Assembly (NCBI RefSeq): GCF_003957295.1
Contig: NZ_RQPJ01000002.1
Location: 310,001-374,000 of the forward strand
DNA length: 64,000 nucleotides
Source: Arenibacter aquaticus
GTDB lineage: Bacteria; Bacteroidota; Bacteroidia; Flavobacteriales; Flavobacteriaceae
Direction: 5' to 3'
Part shown: in pieces, positions 45,705 through 55,056 of the stretch
How positions within the stretch are numbered: the first letter of the stretch is position 1
Layout: each line of letters starts with the position of its first letter
Translations under genes and position numbers: made by a program
The notes under the pieces: generated by a model
Told to the model about the DNA's origin: nothing
Seen by the model: only the letters and a program-made list of their open reading frames with translations
Database searches by the model: none

Positions 45705-46610
45705 TTATTGTTTTATCGGCATATATATTTCTGCGGTCCACTGCAGTTCATCCCCACCAAAATTGGGGTTGTTATAAAACACCTCCACTGGCGCTTCAAG
45801 CACCTCATACCCCGTTTTTTGGGCATGGCTCAATAAAGCGTACCAAGCCCGGTCAGAGGTAATGTAATTGCCATTGTAAACTGCTTTTAGGGATTTCTGC
45901 CCTTTAAATTCCTTGTATTTTATAAGTCCGTTTTGAGGTAGGCTATCACCTTTAATTATTGGAAAACAAAAATTAAAGGAAATACTGTCCTTACTTCTGT
46001 TCCAATTGGTAATTTCTAAAAATGGCCTACCGTTCAGCTCCACATTGTTATCTGCCAACATACCAGTTAAAATAGGATAATTGCGCATCATCCCCTTAGC
46101 TTTTAACAATTGGGTAGACTGTATTGGAATATAAGCGCAATAACTACTTGGTGGCTGTTGCAGGGAATCTTCCACCTGCACTTTAAAATCACTTATATGT
46201 TCTGTTATACTCCTATTAAAATCAAAGATGTTCCTTTTGGTCCGTTGCTCAAAATTATTGGAATAAAATGGCAACACCAGCTTGTTCTTAAAACTATTGG
46301 CTATATCTTTTATATAGACCTTGACTTTGGTGGTGGAATCATTTACAGGGGTAATTTTCCAATGATATTCATGAACCGAATCGTTAAACTGCCACTTTTG
46401 TTCTATATTAAAAAAGTCCTTGGACCGTAACAAGATATTATTCTTCTTGGCTTTGCTCCATGATTTAACACTTTGGTTAATGGTTCCCGCGGAGGCCCTA
46501 TAGGTCATGGAAACCAAGTAATCATAGGGTTTTATAAACAGATACCAGAGAAGGAAAGCAAAGAGAAGGATACTTATTATGAAAGCAATCTTTTTTTTCA
46601 ATATTTGCAA
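45705..46610 (-). CDS. Membrane-anchored SRPBCC/GyrI-like domain protein
   Basis: A 301-residue protein with one N-terminal transmembrane helix (FIISILLFAFLLWYLFI, residues about 10-26). An SRPBCC (START-like) type region comes next at about residues 35-150 (KWQFNDSVHEYHWKITPVNDSTTKVKV). The C-terminal domain ends with a GyrI-like/AraC effector-binding pattern (DRAWYALLSHAQKTGYEVLE, then WTAEIYMPIKQ). GyrI-like domains bind small amphipathic molecules. The outside part is probably periplasmic. It is followed 1 bp later by the propeller lipoprotein gene, so the two are likely cotranscribed. Confidence 0.75.
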   Translation of the reverse strand: MQILKKKIAFIISILLFAFLLWYLFIKPYDYLVSMTYRASAGTINQSVKSWSKAKKNNILLRSKDFFNIEQKWQFNDSVHEYHWKITPVNDSTTKVKVYIKDIANSFKNKLVLPFYSNNFEQRTKRNIFDFNRSITEHISDFKVQVEDSLQQPPSSYCAYIPIQSTQLLKAKGMMRNYPILTGMLADNNVELNGRPFLEITNWNRSKDSISFNFCFPIIKGDSLPQNGLIKYKEFKGQKSLKAVYNGNYITSDRAWYALLSHAQKTGYEVLEAPVEVFYNNPNFGGDELQWTAEIYMPIKQ

Positions 46611-46671
46611 TTTTCTGCAGTTATTTGAATAATTAAGGCCTTAAGAAATATCCTAGGGCCTGTCTATTATA

Positions 46672-48018
46672 TTAATTGGAAGCTAGTTCAGCTTCTTCAT
46701 GCATTCTTAATTTATCCACTACAAATTTACCTAGATTTCTTCCTTGCCCCACGCCCACTTCCACTGCGGCCCTATAGTGTATACCTCCGTACATTCTGCT
46801 GATTGCAGCTTCATCCGCAGCCTGATTAAAAGAGGTAAAACTTCTTATTGGCAGTCCAAAGGGCACTTCGGTATCATCATCAAAGGCAAAATTATCCCCA
46901 AAAATACTGGTCAAGGCCGTGGCAGCCGCACCGGATACTACGGAATGACCACTGGTATATTCCGGAAACGGAGGCGTTTGCAGAACGGGTTGCCAATTTT
47001 CATCAATATGTTGATTTATCAAGGTTTCCGGGCGTATAAGATTAGAGCGATATTTTTCGTCCCAACAACTAATAAAGGCATCCGCTATGGCCATGGAGGT
47101 CTTGGTGTAGGCAAATACCGTTCTATCAAAGTCTGCCTTTGTCATGTTACAGGCTATCTTGGTTATCCCTATCCAATGTGCTCCTGGGGTAATTTTTTTG
47201 GTAGCAAACATAAGATGACCACGGGTTACGGAAACATAGGGGTTGCAGTCCCAAAATTTTGCTATGGCAATTTCCTCGGAGGCATCGCCCTTTTCAGTAA
47301 TTTCCTTACTGATGTCATATACTTCTTTTACTTCCTTATAAAAATCGGACCCTACCTCCATTGAGAAAGCCGGAGGTGGTGCCGGTACAAATTGATTTGC
47401 GGAATCAATTACAAATGGACGTATTTTGTTCCAATGTGGCTCTATACCATCCATGTATGCTGGCGGAGTAGGTTGCCAGCGGGAATTATCATCGGTATTA
47501 ATAGTAAATTTGGGCATTGTCCTCGTCTGCTTATAATTGTCCTTATCTAACCAATCTGCTACATGATTGGCTACTTCAAGGCCGTATTCCTTAGAATTAT
47601 GGAACAAACTACTGTTTTTACTTTCCCAATTGGCGTAAAGACTATCGCGGTGCATCTCCATTTTGTCCTCCGAAAATATAAGGCGTTTGCTCACTTCCAT
47701 GTGTGCAATCAAGGCAGCCATTTGATAGTTGATAGGCTTGTCCCCTTTAGGTTTTGGGATGGGTGTTAAATCGGTAACCTGCCCTACCAGCGACTGGTAT
47801 TCCTTATTGTTCAACGCTACTATTTCATAGGCAGCTACATTGGGATATGCAAATATTCTACTGGCAACAGGAGGTGAAAAAATATCGTGTATCATCACCT
47901 CGGTAACCTTATCAATAGCCTTATGCAACTCTTTGGCAGTTATTTCTACGGGCTCTTTCTTTGTCTGGCAAGATACCAACACCGTCATTAACACCAATAA
48001 TCTTAAAAATACTTTCAT
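46672..48018 (-). CDS. Vanadium-dependent haloperoxidase/PAP2-superfamily lipoprotein
   Basis: Belongs to the vanadium haloperoxidase-acid phosphatase superfamily. The start at ATG 48018 gives a lipoprotein signal with Cys16 (LVLMTVLVSC); the frame opens 21 bp earlier with another ATG. The core motifs of the superfamily are visible near the C-terminus: EYTSGHSVVSGAAA (around residue 365) and SRMYGGIHYRAAVEVGVGQG (around 415). Length 448 aa. It is close to the two VCBS/ASPIC lipoproteins, a pairing seen in other Bacteroidota. Whether it binds vanadate and oxidises halide or works as a phosphatase cannot be settled here. Confidence 0.87.
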   Translation of the reverse strand: MKVFLRLLVLMTVLVSCQTKKEPVEITAKELHKAIDKVTEVMIHDIFSPPVASRIFAYPNVAAYEIVALNNKEYQSLVGQVTDLTPIPKPKGDKPINYQMAALIAHMEVSKRLIFSEDKMEMHRDSLYANWESKNSSLFHNSKEYGLEVANHVADWLDKDNYKQTRTMPKFTINTDDNSRWQPTPPAYMDGIEPHWNKIRPFVIDSANQFVPAPPPAFSMEVGSDFYKEVKEVYDISKEITEKGDASEEIAIAKFWDCNPYVSVTRGHLMFATKKITPGAHWIGITKIACNMTKADFDRTVFAYTKTSMAIADAFISCWDEKYRSNLIRPETLINQHIDENWQPVLQTPPFPEYTSGHSVVSGAAATALTSIFGDNFAFDDDTEVPFGLPIRSFTSFNQAADEAAISRMYGGIHYRAAVEVGVGQGRNLGKFVVDKLRMHEEAELASN

Positions 48019-48114
48019 TTTAATTAATTTATAATCCATTATTATAAGGCATTTGGCTTAATTAAAGTCCTTATCCATAAGATTACTTGCAAAGGACAGC
48101 TGTTTAGCCTTCAT

Positions 48115-51100
48115 TTATTGTTCCAAGCCGTACACCTCCACCTCATCATCGTTATAAGTGACCATCAAAAACGGTTCTTTGCCCAAATATATCATATTGA
48201 GGCTTCTAACCGATTTATGTGCTAGGGCCAATCCTATTTTATTTGCCAAAATTACATCATTTTCATTTCTAATGAGTGCCCCTGAAAAAGAATCTAACCT
48301 ACCATGGTAGGGTTTGACCCCAAAATAATTTCCAGCCGCCAATATTTCAGTTGTTCCATCCCTATCAAAATCGAATTCCAAGAATGCCCTAATAGGGGCA
48401 AGTTGCAATTCCCTATTAAAAGGAACAAAGGTATAGAGACCTCCATTATTCCTCAGAAACCCGGACTCAAGGGTATTTACCTCCAAAACAGTGCCACTTT
48501 TTAAGGCTTCGGCATCCATTACTTCACCAATGGGTTTCCCTGCAAAATCTTTATAACGCGTAAATTTCTTTCTTAAACCCACCATTTGGGCAGCCAACTC
48601 ATCCAAACCTTCCAAGGGGTAATACTGCCCGTCCTTTTCTGTGGCCACTATGGTTTCTGTACTACCATTATGATCGAAATCCGAATAGTACATTTTCATG
48701 GGGTATTCCTCTGAGGCCTTAAATTTTGTATTGCTCCCCCAATTGCCCAATAAATAGTCTTTATCACCGTCCCCATCAATGTCAAATGGAATTATACACT
48801 CCCAAAGCCCATTATAACCAGCATCCAAAACACTGTCTTCAACGAGTTGGCCCTTTATATTTTTATAAAATCTGGGAGACATCCATTCCCCTACAACAAT
48901 AAGGTCTATGGCACCATCACCGTCATAATCGCTCCAAACGGCATCGGTTACCATTCCTGCTTGGGACAGCTCTTGGTTTATAACCACAGAGAAAGTACCA
49001 TTGTCGTTCCTTAACAGATAAGAATTGGGAATCTTCCCAAAATCGTTGGTGGTGGCATTGTTCCCTACAAACAGATCCAAATCCCCGTCATTGTCAAAAT
49101 CACATTCACGGACAACCGCGGCATTTTCAAAGTAATTGGGCAATTCCTTCTTATTAAAACTACCTTCCTGTTGCAGATAATAGCTATCTGCCAGAGGGGG
49201 CATCTGGTCATAAAAGTCGCCTCCTCCATTGGCAACAAAAACATCATTGAAGCCATCATTATTTAGGTCGGCAATAAGCGCACTTACTTCCTCTTTTATA
49301 GAATCCATGGCAATATTGGGAAGTCGTTTTTCCACGTAAGCACTGTCTTTCTGGAAAAATATCCTTGAAGGATAGTATTTAGAACCTCCAAAAAATATAT
49401 CCTCCCTCTTATCACCGTCCAGATCTCCTATAGCCACCGCCGGACCGCGATCTGAAATTTGATAGGGTATTAATTTTTGCCTATTGATATCCAAATAATT
49501 ATCTTCTTTATGTCTAAAATTGATACCTAAATTATCCTCTTGCCTTCTAAATATTCTTTGTTCATTTTCTGTTAGGGTATTATAATCAAAAGGGTGGGTA
49601 TTTTCTGGGGAAACCGTTATGGTTTGATTGGCTGCAACCTCCTTCAGAACCTGAAATGTCTTATTGGGCCAAACAATCTTGAGGGAATCAATTATTTGTC
49701 CATCCCCAAACCCAAAGTGCACCATAGGTTCCGAGGATGACTGGAAGCCACGAACGGTATACAGTTCCTTGTATTGCATTTTCCCATTACTATAGGCAAA
49801 TACCTTGGTACCGATTCCCAGTTTATTGTTTGGGGAGTAGTTAAACCTTAGCTTCAAATAGCTGGCCTTACTATTGGTTTTATTGATATAAAAGGTTGCA
49901 GTACTATTTATATTATTGGTTATAAGGTCTAAATCACCGTCATTATCAAGATCCCCCACGGCAGTGGCACCTGAAATCAAGGTATCTTTTACCATCCAAT
50001 TGCCAGACATGTCCCTAAACTCCAAATTGCCCCTCCCTCTAAATATATAGTTATGGGTTGCTCCAGAGGGCATAAGGTCTAGGGCTTGCTGATCTACAAG
50101 TTTGGTATTGTTCAGTTTGTTTCTAATCTTATCATCGGAGGCAAACTTGATAAAATCCAAATCGTTGGGCCTTTTGGGTATTCCGTTGGATATAAAAACA
50201 TCTTGCTCTCCATCCTGGTCATAGTCTCCAAAAAGTGCACTCCAGCTCCAGTCCGTTGCAGCTATTCCACTCATTAGTGCCGTTTCTGCATAGGGGGTAT
50301 TCTGTTTATTTACAAACAGCATATTCCTAGAATATTGATAGTGGTACCCAAAACGTTCTACCCTTAATTTTTGGGTCTGTGTATGGTCATCCCCTTCCGA
50401 GGATTTAAGTACCTTTTCGTCTTCTGGCAGCATATCCAAAGAGAGCAGATCGGGCCAACCATCACCATTAATGTCCGCAACATCATTTCCCATGGAAAAC
50501 TTACTGATATGCCCAAAGAAACGGCGTAATTCTTCTGTAAAAGTACCATCTCCATTGTTTAGATAATAATAGTCGTCTTCATGAAAATCATTGCCCACAT
50601 AGATATCCGGATATCCATCCTGGTTAAAATCGGCCACTGCAATGCCAAGTCCGTATCCATTGGCCCCACCATATATACCGGCCTCTTCACTAACATCAAC
50701 AAAAAAACCACCATCATTGCGCAGCAATTTATCGCCAGATTGTTGGTCTCGCACATAGCGCACCTCTGCTTTACCGTATGATTGTTGGGTATGTACGGCG
50801 TGGTTAAGCAGATACATATCCAGGTCACCGTCCAAATCATAGTCTAAAAACGCGGCAGAACTACTATAGGTATCAAAATCGAGACCGTACTGTGCAGCAC
50901 TCTCGGTAAACGTATTGTCCCCATTATTTATAAAGAGTTCGTTCTGCCCATAAAAACCATTTATTCCTACCACTGCGCAGACATATATATCCAAAAGACC
51001 ATCACCATTAACATCTCCCATTACCGCTCCTGTGTTCCAGCTGCTTTCCCCAGATATCCCCGCCGTAGCGCTAATATCCTTAAATTTTAGGTTGCCTTCA

Positions 51101-51363
51101 TTTAAATACAATCTATTTTTTACTTGATTCCCGGAAAGAAAAACGTCGGTCAGCCCATCGCCATTGATATCGCCAATAGCCACACCACCTCCGTTATAGA
51201 AATACAAATAGTCCAAGATGTTTAATTCATCCGTTTCGGTTAAGGTATTCTGAAAACTGACCCCAGTTTCATCAGAAGAGGGATTAACAAAAACCTGGCC
51301 TTCCCTATCGGCACAGCCCAAGAATAGAGCTATCAGCAAAACATATAAAGAGTACCTATTCAT
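48115..51363 (-). CDS. VCBS/FG-GAP repeat lipoprotein with ASPIC/UnbV domain (copy 2)
   Basis: A 1,082-residue secreted lipoprotein (ALFLGCADREG, Cys17). It carries two propeller arrays of VCBS/FG-GAP repeats with calcium-binding DxDxDG motifs (for example GDINGDGLTDVFLSGN, GDVNGDGLLDIYVC, DFDNDGDLDLFVGN). The central ASPIC/UnbV domain lies at about residues 510-590 (YKELYTVRGFQSSSEPMVHFGFGDG). It overlaps the upstream paralogue by 8 bp. Such proteins are surface-exposed and often lie beside SusC/SusD or haloperoxidase genes, with unknown roles in binding or modifying polymers. Confidence 0.9.
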   Translation of the reverse strand: MNRYSLYVLLIALFLGCADREGQVFVNPSSDETGVSFQNTLTETDELNILDYLYFYNGGGVAIGDINGDGLTDVFLSGNQVKNRLYLNEGNLKFKDISATAGISGESSWNTGAVMGDVNGDGLLDIYVCAVVGINGFYGQNELFINNGDNTFTESAAQYGLDFDTYSSSAAFLDYDLDGDLDMYLLNHAVHTQQSYGKAEVRYVRDQQSGDKLLRNDGGFFVDVSEEAGIYGGANGYGLGIAVADFNQDGYPDIYVGNDFHEDDYYYLNNGDGTFTEELRRFFGHISKFSMGNDVADINGDGWPDLLSLDMLPEDEKVLKSSEGDDHTQTQKLRVERFGYHYQYSRNMLFVNKQNTPYAETALMSGIAATDWSWSALFGDYDQDGEQDVFISNGIPKRPNDLDFIKFASDDKIRNKLNNTKLVDQQALDLMPSGATHNYIFRGRGNLEFRDMSGNWMVKDTLISGATAVGDLDNDGDLDLITNNINSTATFYINKTNSKASYLKLRFNYSPNNKLGIGTKVFAYSNGKMQYKELYTVRGFQSSSEPMVHFGFGDGQIIDSLKIVWPNKTFQVLKEVAANQTITVSPENTHPFDYNTLTENEQRIFRRQEDNLGINFRHKEDNYLDINRQKLIPYQISDRGPAVAIGDLDGDKREDIFFGGSKYYPSRIFFQKDSAYVEKRLPNIAMDSIKEEVSALIADLNNDGFNDVFVANGGGDFYDQMPPLADSYYLQQEGSFNKKELPNYFENAAVVRECDFDNDGDLDLFVGNNATTNDFGKIPNSYLLRNDNGTFSVVINQELSQAGMVTDAVWSDYDGDGAIDLIVVGEWMSPRFYKNIKGQLVEDSVLDAGYNGLWECIIPFDIDGDGDKDYLLGNWGSNTKFKASEEYPMKMYYSDFDHNGSTETIVATEKDGQYYPLEGLDELAAQMVGLRKKFTRYKDFAGKPIGEVMDAEALKSGTVLEVNTLESGFLRNNGGLYTFVPFNRELQLAPIRAFLEFDFDRDGTTEILAAGNYFGVKPYHGRLDSFSGALIRNENDVILANKIGLALAHKSVRSLNMIYLGKEPFLMVTYNDDEVEVYGLEQ

Positions 51364-54300
51364 TCAGAGAAAATACTTTTGGTTTGTTGTTGTTAATAGC
51401 CGCAATAATAAATCGCTTGCCATTTTTATCCTTAATTTGTTCAATGTGTTTCACCTCATCTTTAATAAAGAAGCCACTCTCGTCATAGTTTTGCCATTCA
51501 AAGTCCAGGTTGTCCTTACCTAGTAATATATTTCCATAATTGGCATCTAAACGGGAATACTGAGGCTTAAACTCAAAATTATTACCTCCCATAATCAGAT
51601 CCAAGTGACCGTCTTGGTCTATATCGGCACAGCTAATACCGCACACACAGGACATTTGCACCCTTCCCGGTAATTTTTTTATAGTGAATTTACCCCCTCC
51701 CTCATTGATGGCAATGACCGACTCCTGCATTACGGCTTCCTTTACAATGGATCTTTCAAAATTTTCACCTGTAAACAACTCTCCAATCGTTTTTTGGGCG
51801 TATTCAGACGCCTTTAAGTTTTGTTTTTTCAGGGCTACCATTTGGGTTGTCAATTCCTTTTTTTGATGAATGGGGTAATCTTTCCCATTAATATTTCGGG
51901 TTGTAATCTGCTCAATGGTCCCATTATTGTCAAAATCGTTCACCCACATTTTCATAGGATTTTCTTTGGAAGCAGAATAGGGGACATTGCTCCCCTGGTT
52001 ACCCAAAATTAAATCATAATCCCCATCCTTGTCCAAGTCTTCGGCCTCCAATGTATTCCACCAACCCGTTAAACTGTCTAAAGAGGTATTTAATTTAGAG
52101 AGTCTTTTGCCAGTATTCCGAAAGACCATGGGGCTTCCCCAATCAGAGACCGTTATAAGGTCTTTTTTTCCATCTCCATCCACATCGGTCCATATGGCAT
52201 CAGTTACCATACCTGCTTTTCTGGTATCATAGGCCAATCGTTCTGTTGCATCCACAAAAGTTCCATCTCCCTTATTTTCCAAAAAAAGATGATCTGGATC
52301 CAAGCCGTAATTCCCTACAACACTCCTAGATCCTATAAAGACGTCCACATCCCCATCCCCGTCAAAATCGTTGGGAGCAATGACCGAAATATTTTTAAAA
52401 GTACTGGGCAAAATTTCCGGTGATGCCTTAAACACCCCCTCACCATTATTGATATATAGCCTTGGGCGGTACATCTTTTCCTCGCCCACCTGATTGCCCG
52501 CATTGCCCACCATTAAATCCATATCCCCATCCATATCTACATCCAGAAAAGCCGCGGCTACATCCTCTAGACCGGAATCCTTTTCAAAAGCATCTTGTTG
52601 ACTGCGGATTAGGTTTCCATTGCCCTTGTGGAGATACAGCACTCCAGCTTGTTGAGGCCCTCCTCCTATAAATACATCTTCGTTTCCATCCCCATTAACA
52701 TCTGCTACTGCCATGGCCGGCCCTTCCTGTGATAGCATTTTGGATATTAAACCTTCATAATCAAAATCATTATAATTATTTTCTTTATGTGCAAGCAATT
52801 GGTTGTTGCTCAATTCCGTACTCAAGGAATTTTTAACCCCTTGTTGTACAGGACGGTACACCTCCTTGGCTTCCTTATTTTTTAGGACAAGAAATTGATT
52901 GGCCTTGATATTCTCAAATTTCTGGGTACGATCATCAGGCCAAAGGACCCGCATAGAATCTATAACCGTATTTTCACCTAGGCCAATGGTCATAACATAC
53001 TCCACGGACGACTGAAACCCACGTGACGGTATTAATTCCTGCACCAGGATTTGGTCTTCAATATAAAGTCGTATACTGGCACCAATAGCAAATGTATTAC
53101 TGCCACTACCTTCAAATTTTAGTTTAAGGTAATTATGATCCCTCATTTTCTCACTGTGGTTTTCGTATACAAATGATTCGGTATTCACGTTGTTCACCAC
53201 AATATCCAGATCGCCATCGTTATCCAGGTCGCCGTAGGCTGCGCCATTGGACATACTGGGCAATCCCAATCCCCAATTACTGGTTTCATTGGTAAAAGTA
53301 ATATCCCCATTATTTCTATATGCATAATTGGGTTGGGGCTTAATAGGCATTTTGGCAATGATGGAGTCTATGGATTCCTTTTCTCCGGTAAGTGCCATTT
53401 TTTGGATAATTTCGTTGGCAAAGAAATCTACAAAATCCAAGTCGGTTAAATCGTGATTTATACCATTGGTAATAAAGATATCCCGTAAGCCATCATTATC
53501 CATATCGAACAAAAGTCCGGCCCAACTCCAATCGGTCTTAGCCACCCCACTGTAGTAGGCTACTTCCGAAAATGAATTGTTGCCATTGTTTAATTGCAGG
53601 GTATTCTGTATATATTGTTGATAGAAATCCTTACTCTGTTTTAGTTTAAACACATTATACCCCTCAAACTCCATAACCGATTTCACCCTTTGATCCCCTT
53701 CAGGGAGCATATCGGTTATAAAAATATCCGCATGACCGTCATTATTAATATCGGCCATGTCTATTCCCATGGCAGACAAACTTAAATGCGAGGTCCAACT
53801 TTCTATTTCTTCGGCAAAGGTGCCATCCCTTTGATTAATGTATAGGTAATCCCTTTCATAAAAGTCGTTGGAGACGTAGATATCAGAATAGCCATCTCCA
53901 TTTAGATCACTTACCATAACCCCTAAACCAAAACCTATCAAGCTACCGTAGATCCCGGCCTCTTCACTCACATCCACAAACTTTCCATCGTCATTTCGAA
54001 GCAACATATCGCCTACGCCCTTGAAAATATCGGGCACCCCTTCCCAATCCTGCGCCCTTACTTCGCGTTGTTCCGCGTACCCAAGACTACTCACAGGAAC
54101 GTTGCTGTTGTTAAGAATATACGCATCCAAATCCCCGTCCTTGTCATAGTCGAAAAATGAGGCATGGGTAGAAAAACCAGTCTTTGCCAGATTATATTCT
54201 GCTGCCATTTCAGTAAAAGTAAGATCTCCATTATTTATATAGAGGTCGTTATCATGGTTGTTCCCTTCCATATTTCCTGCATTGCTAACATAGAGATCCA

Positions 54301-54709
54301 AATAACCATCCCCATTGATATCAACCATGGTTACTCCTGTAGACCATGGCTTGTTACCTCCAACAGCCGCAGTTTCGGTAATATCCTCAAATGTAAGTCC
54401 TCCTTTGTTTAAGTATAGTTTATTGGAAACCATGTTCCCGGTAAGATAAATATCCGGCAGACCATCATTATTAATATCACCAATGGCAACTCCACCACCA
54501 TTATAAAAATTCCGATACTTAAAGATGTTGAAATTCTTCTGGTTCACCACCTTATTTACAAAATGGACACCGGTTTTCTCCGGTTCAAGTAAGGTGAACA
54601 AGGTTTCTTTGTCCTTGACAACCACCTCTTTTCCTTCTTTGGCGGTACATGAACCTAACAAAACCATAGCCATTAAAAAAAGGCATAAGCCCAAATTTTG
54701 TTTCCCCAT
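51356..54709 (-). CDS. VCBS/FG-GAP repeat lipoprotein with ASPIC/UnbV domain (copy 1)
   Basis: A 1,117-residue paralogue of the next gene downstream. A lipoprotein signal ends VLLGSCTAKEG (Cys21). Calcium-binding repeats occur along the chain, such as GDINNDGLPDIYLTGN, VDINGDGYLDLYVSN, GDLDNDGDLDIVVNN and DVNGDGNEDVFIGGG. The ASPIC/UnbV domain is near residues 545-620 (VQELIPSRGFQSSVEYVMTIGLGEN). It heads a minus-strand series including copy 2 and the haloperoxidase-like gene. The two copies share layout and motif order, so a tandem duplication is likely. Confidence 0.9.
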   Translation of the reverse strand: MGKQNLGLCLFLMAMVLLGSCTAKEGKEVVVKDKETLFTLLEPEKTGVHFVNKVVNQKNFNIFKYRNFYNGGGVAIGDINNDGLPDIYLTGNMVSNKLYLNKGGLTFEDITETAAVGGNKPWSTGVTMVDINGDGYLDLYVSNAGNMEGNNHDNDLYINNGDLTFTEMAAEYNLAKTGFSTHASFFDYDKDGDLDAYILNNSNVPVSSLGYAEQREVRAQDWEGVPDIFKGVGDMLLRNDDGKFVDVSEEAGIYGSLIGFGLGVMVSDLNGDGYSDIYVSNDFYERDYLYINQRDGTFAEEIESWTSHLSLSAMGIDMADINNDGHADIFITDMLPEGDQRVKSVMEFEGYNVFKLKQSKDFYQQYIQNTLQLNNGNNSFSEVAYYSGVAKTDWSWAGLLFDMDNDGLRDIFITNGINHDLTDLDFVDFFANEIIQKMALTGEKESIDSIIAKMPIKPQPNYAYRNNGDITFTNETSNWGLGLPSMSNGAAYGDLDNDGDLDIVVNNVNTESFVYENHSEKMRDHNYLKLKFEGSGSNTFAIGASIRLYIEDQILVQELIPSRGFQSSVEYVMTIGLGENTVIDSMRVLWPDDRTQKFENIKANQFLVLKNKEAKEVYRPVQQGVKNSLSTELSNNQLLAHKENNYNDFDYEGLISKMLSQEGPAMAVADVNGDGNEDVFIGGGPQQAGVLYLHKGNGNLIRSQQDAFEKDSGLEDVAAAFLDVDMDGDMDLMVGNAGNQVGEEKMYRPRLYINNGEGVFKASPEILPSTFKNISVIAPNDFDGDGDVDVFIGSRSVVGNYGLDPDHLFLENKGDGTFVDATERLAYDTRKAGMVTDAIWTDVDGDGKKDLITVSDWGSPMVFRNTGKRLSKLNTSLDSLTGWWNTLEAEDLDKDGDYDLILGNQGSNVPYSASKENPMKMWVNDFDNNGTIEQITTRNINGKDYPIHQKKELTTQMVALKKQNLKASEYAQKTIGELFTGENFERSIVKEAVMQESVIAINEGGGKFTIKKLPGRVQMSCVCGISCADIDQDGHLDLIMGGNNFEFKPQYSRLDANYGNILLGKDNLDFEWQNYDESGFFIKDEVKHIEQIKDKNGKRFIIAAINNNKPKVFSLNE

Positions 54710-55056
54710 ATATAATTATAATTTTTTTGTATAAGCAGCTAGCAAAACCCGCACACAAACTACCTAACAAACAACCACTTACAAGCCCGTTATAAAATTA
54801 AAACTCTACAGCTTACAATAGCCCTCCCACAGCTGAAAAGCCAAGAACAATGGCTCTTAGCTTACTACAAGCAATATAATTAAAGTTAAAGAAAAAATGA
54901 GCGCTAGCCATGTTAATAATTGTTCCGATAACCAACATTAAATGGCATATAGATAATTTTTTTGATCACATTTTGTGATAAATCAAGTTTGCTTGCCCAA
55001 TATTATAAATAATCCAATATATTTAGCCCCTACAACCAAAAAATAGTACATATACA
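54710..55056. promoter_or_regulatory. Divergent regulatory region between VCBS genes and sodium:solute symporter
   Basis: About 350 bp, AT-rich, no gene. TATATTTA at 55018-55025 (7/8 match to TAnnTTTG) with TTG at 54993-54995 (22-bp spacing) is a plausible symporter promoter. An overlapping inverted repeat lies at 54962-54986: ATCACA/TGTGAT (54965-54979) nested with TTGAT/ATCAA. It may be an operator; the half-site order is opposite to a CRP site. Confidence 0.4.

Noticed and set aside
54965-54979. ATCACA/TGTGAT as a CRP/FNR box
   Set aside because: The half-sites are in the reverse order of TGTGA-N6-TCACA, so it does not fit a CRP site.
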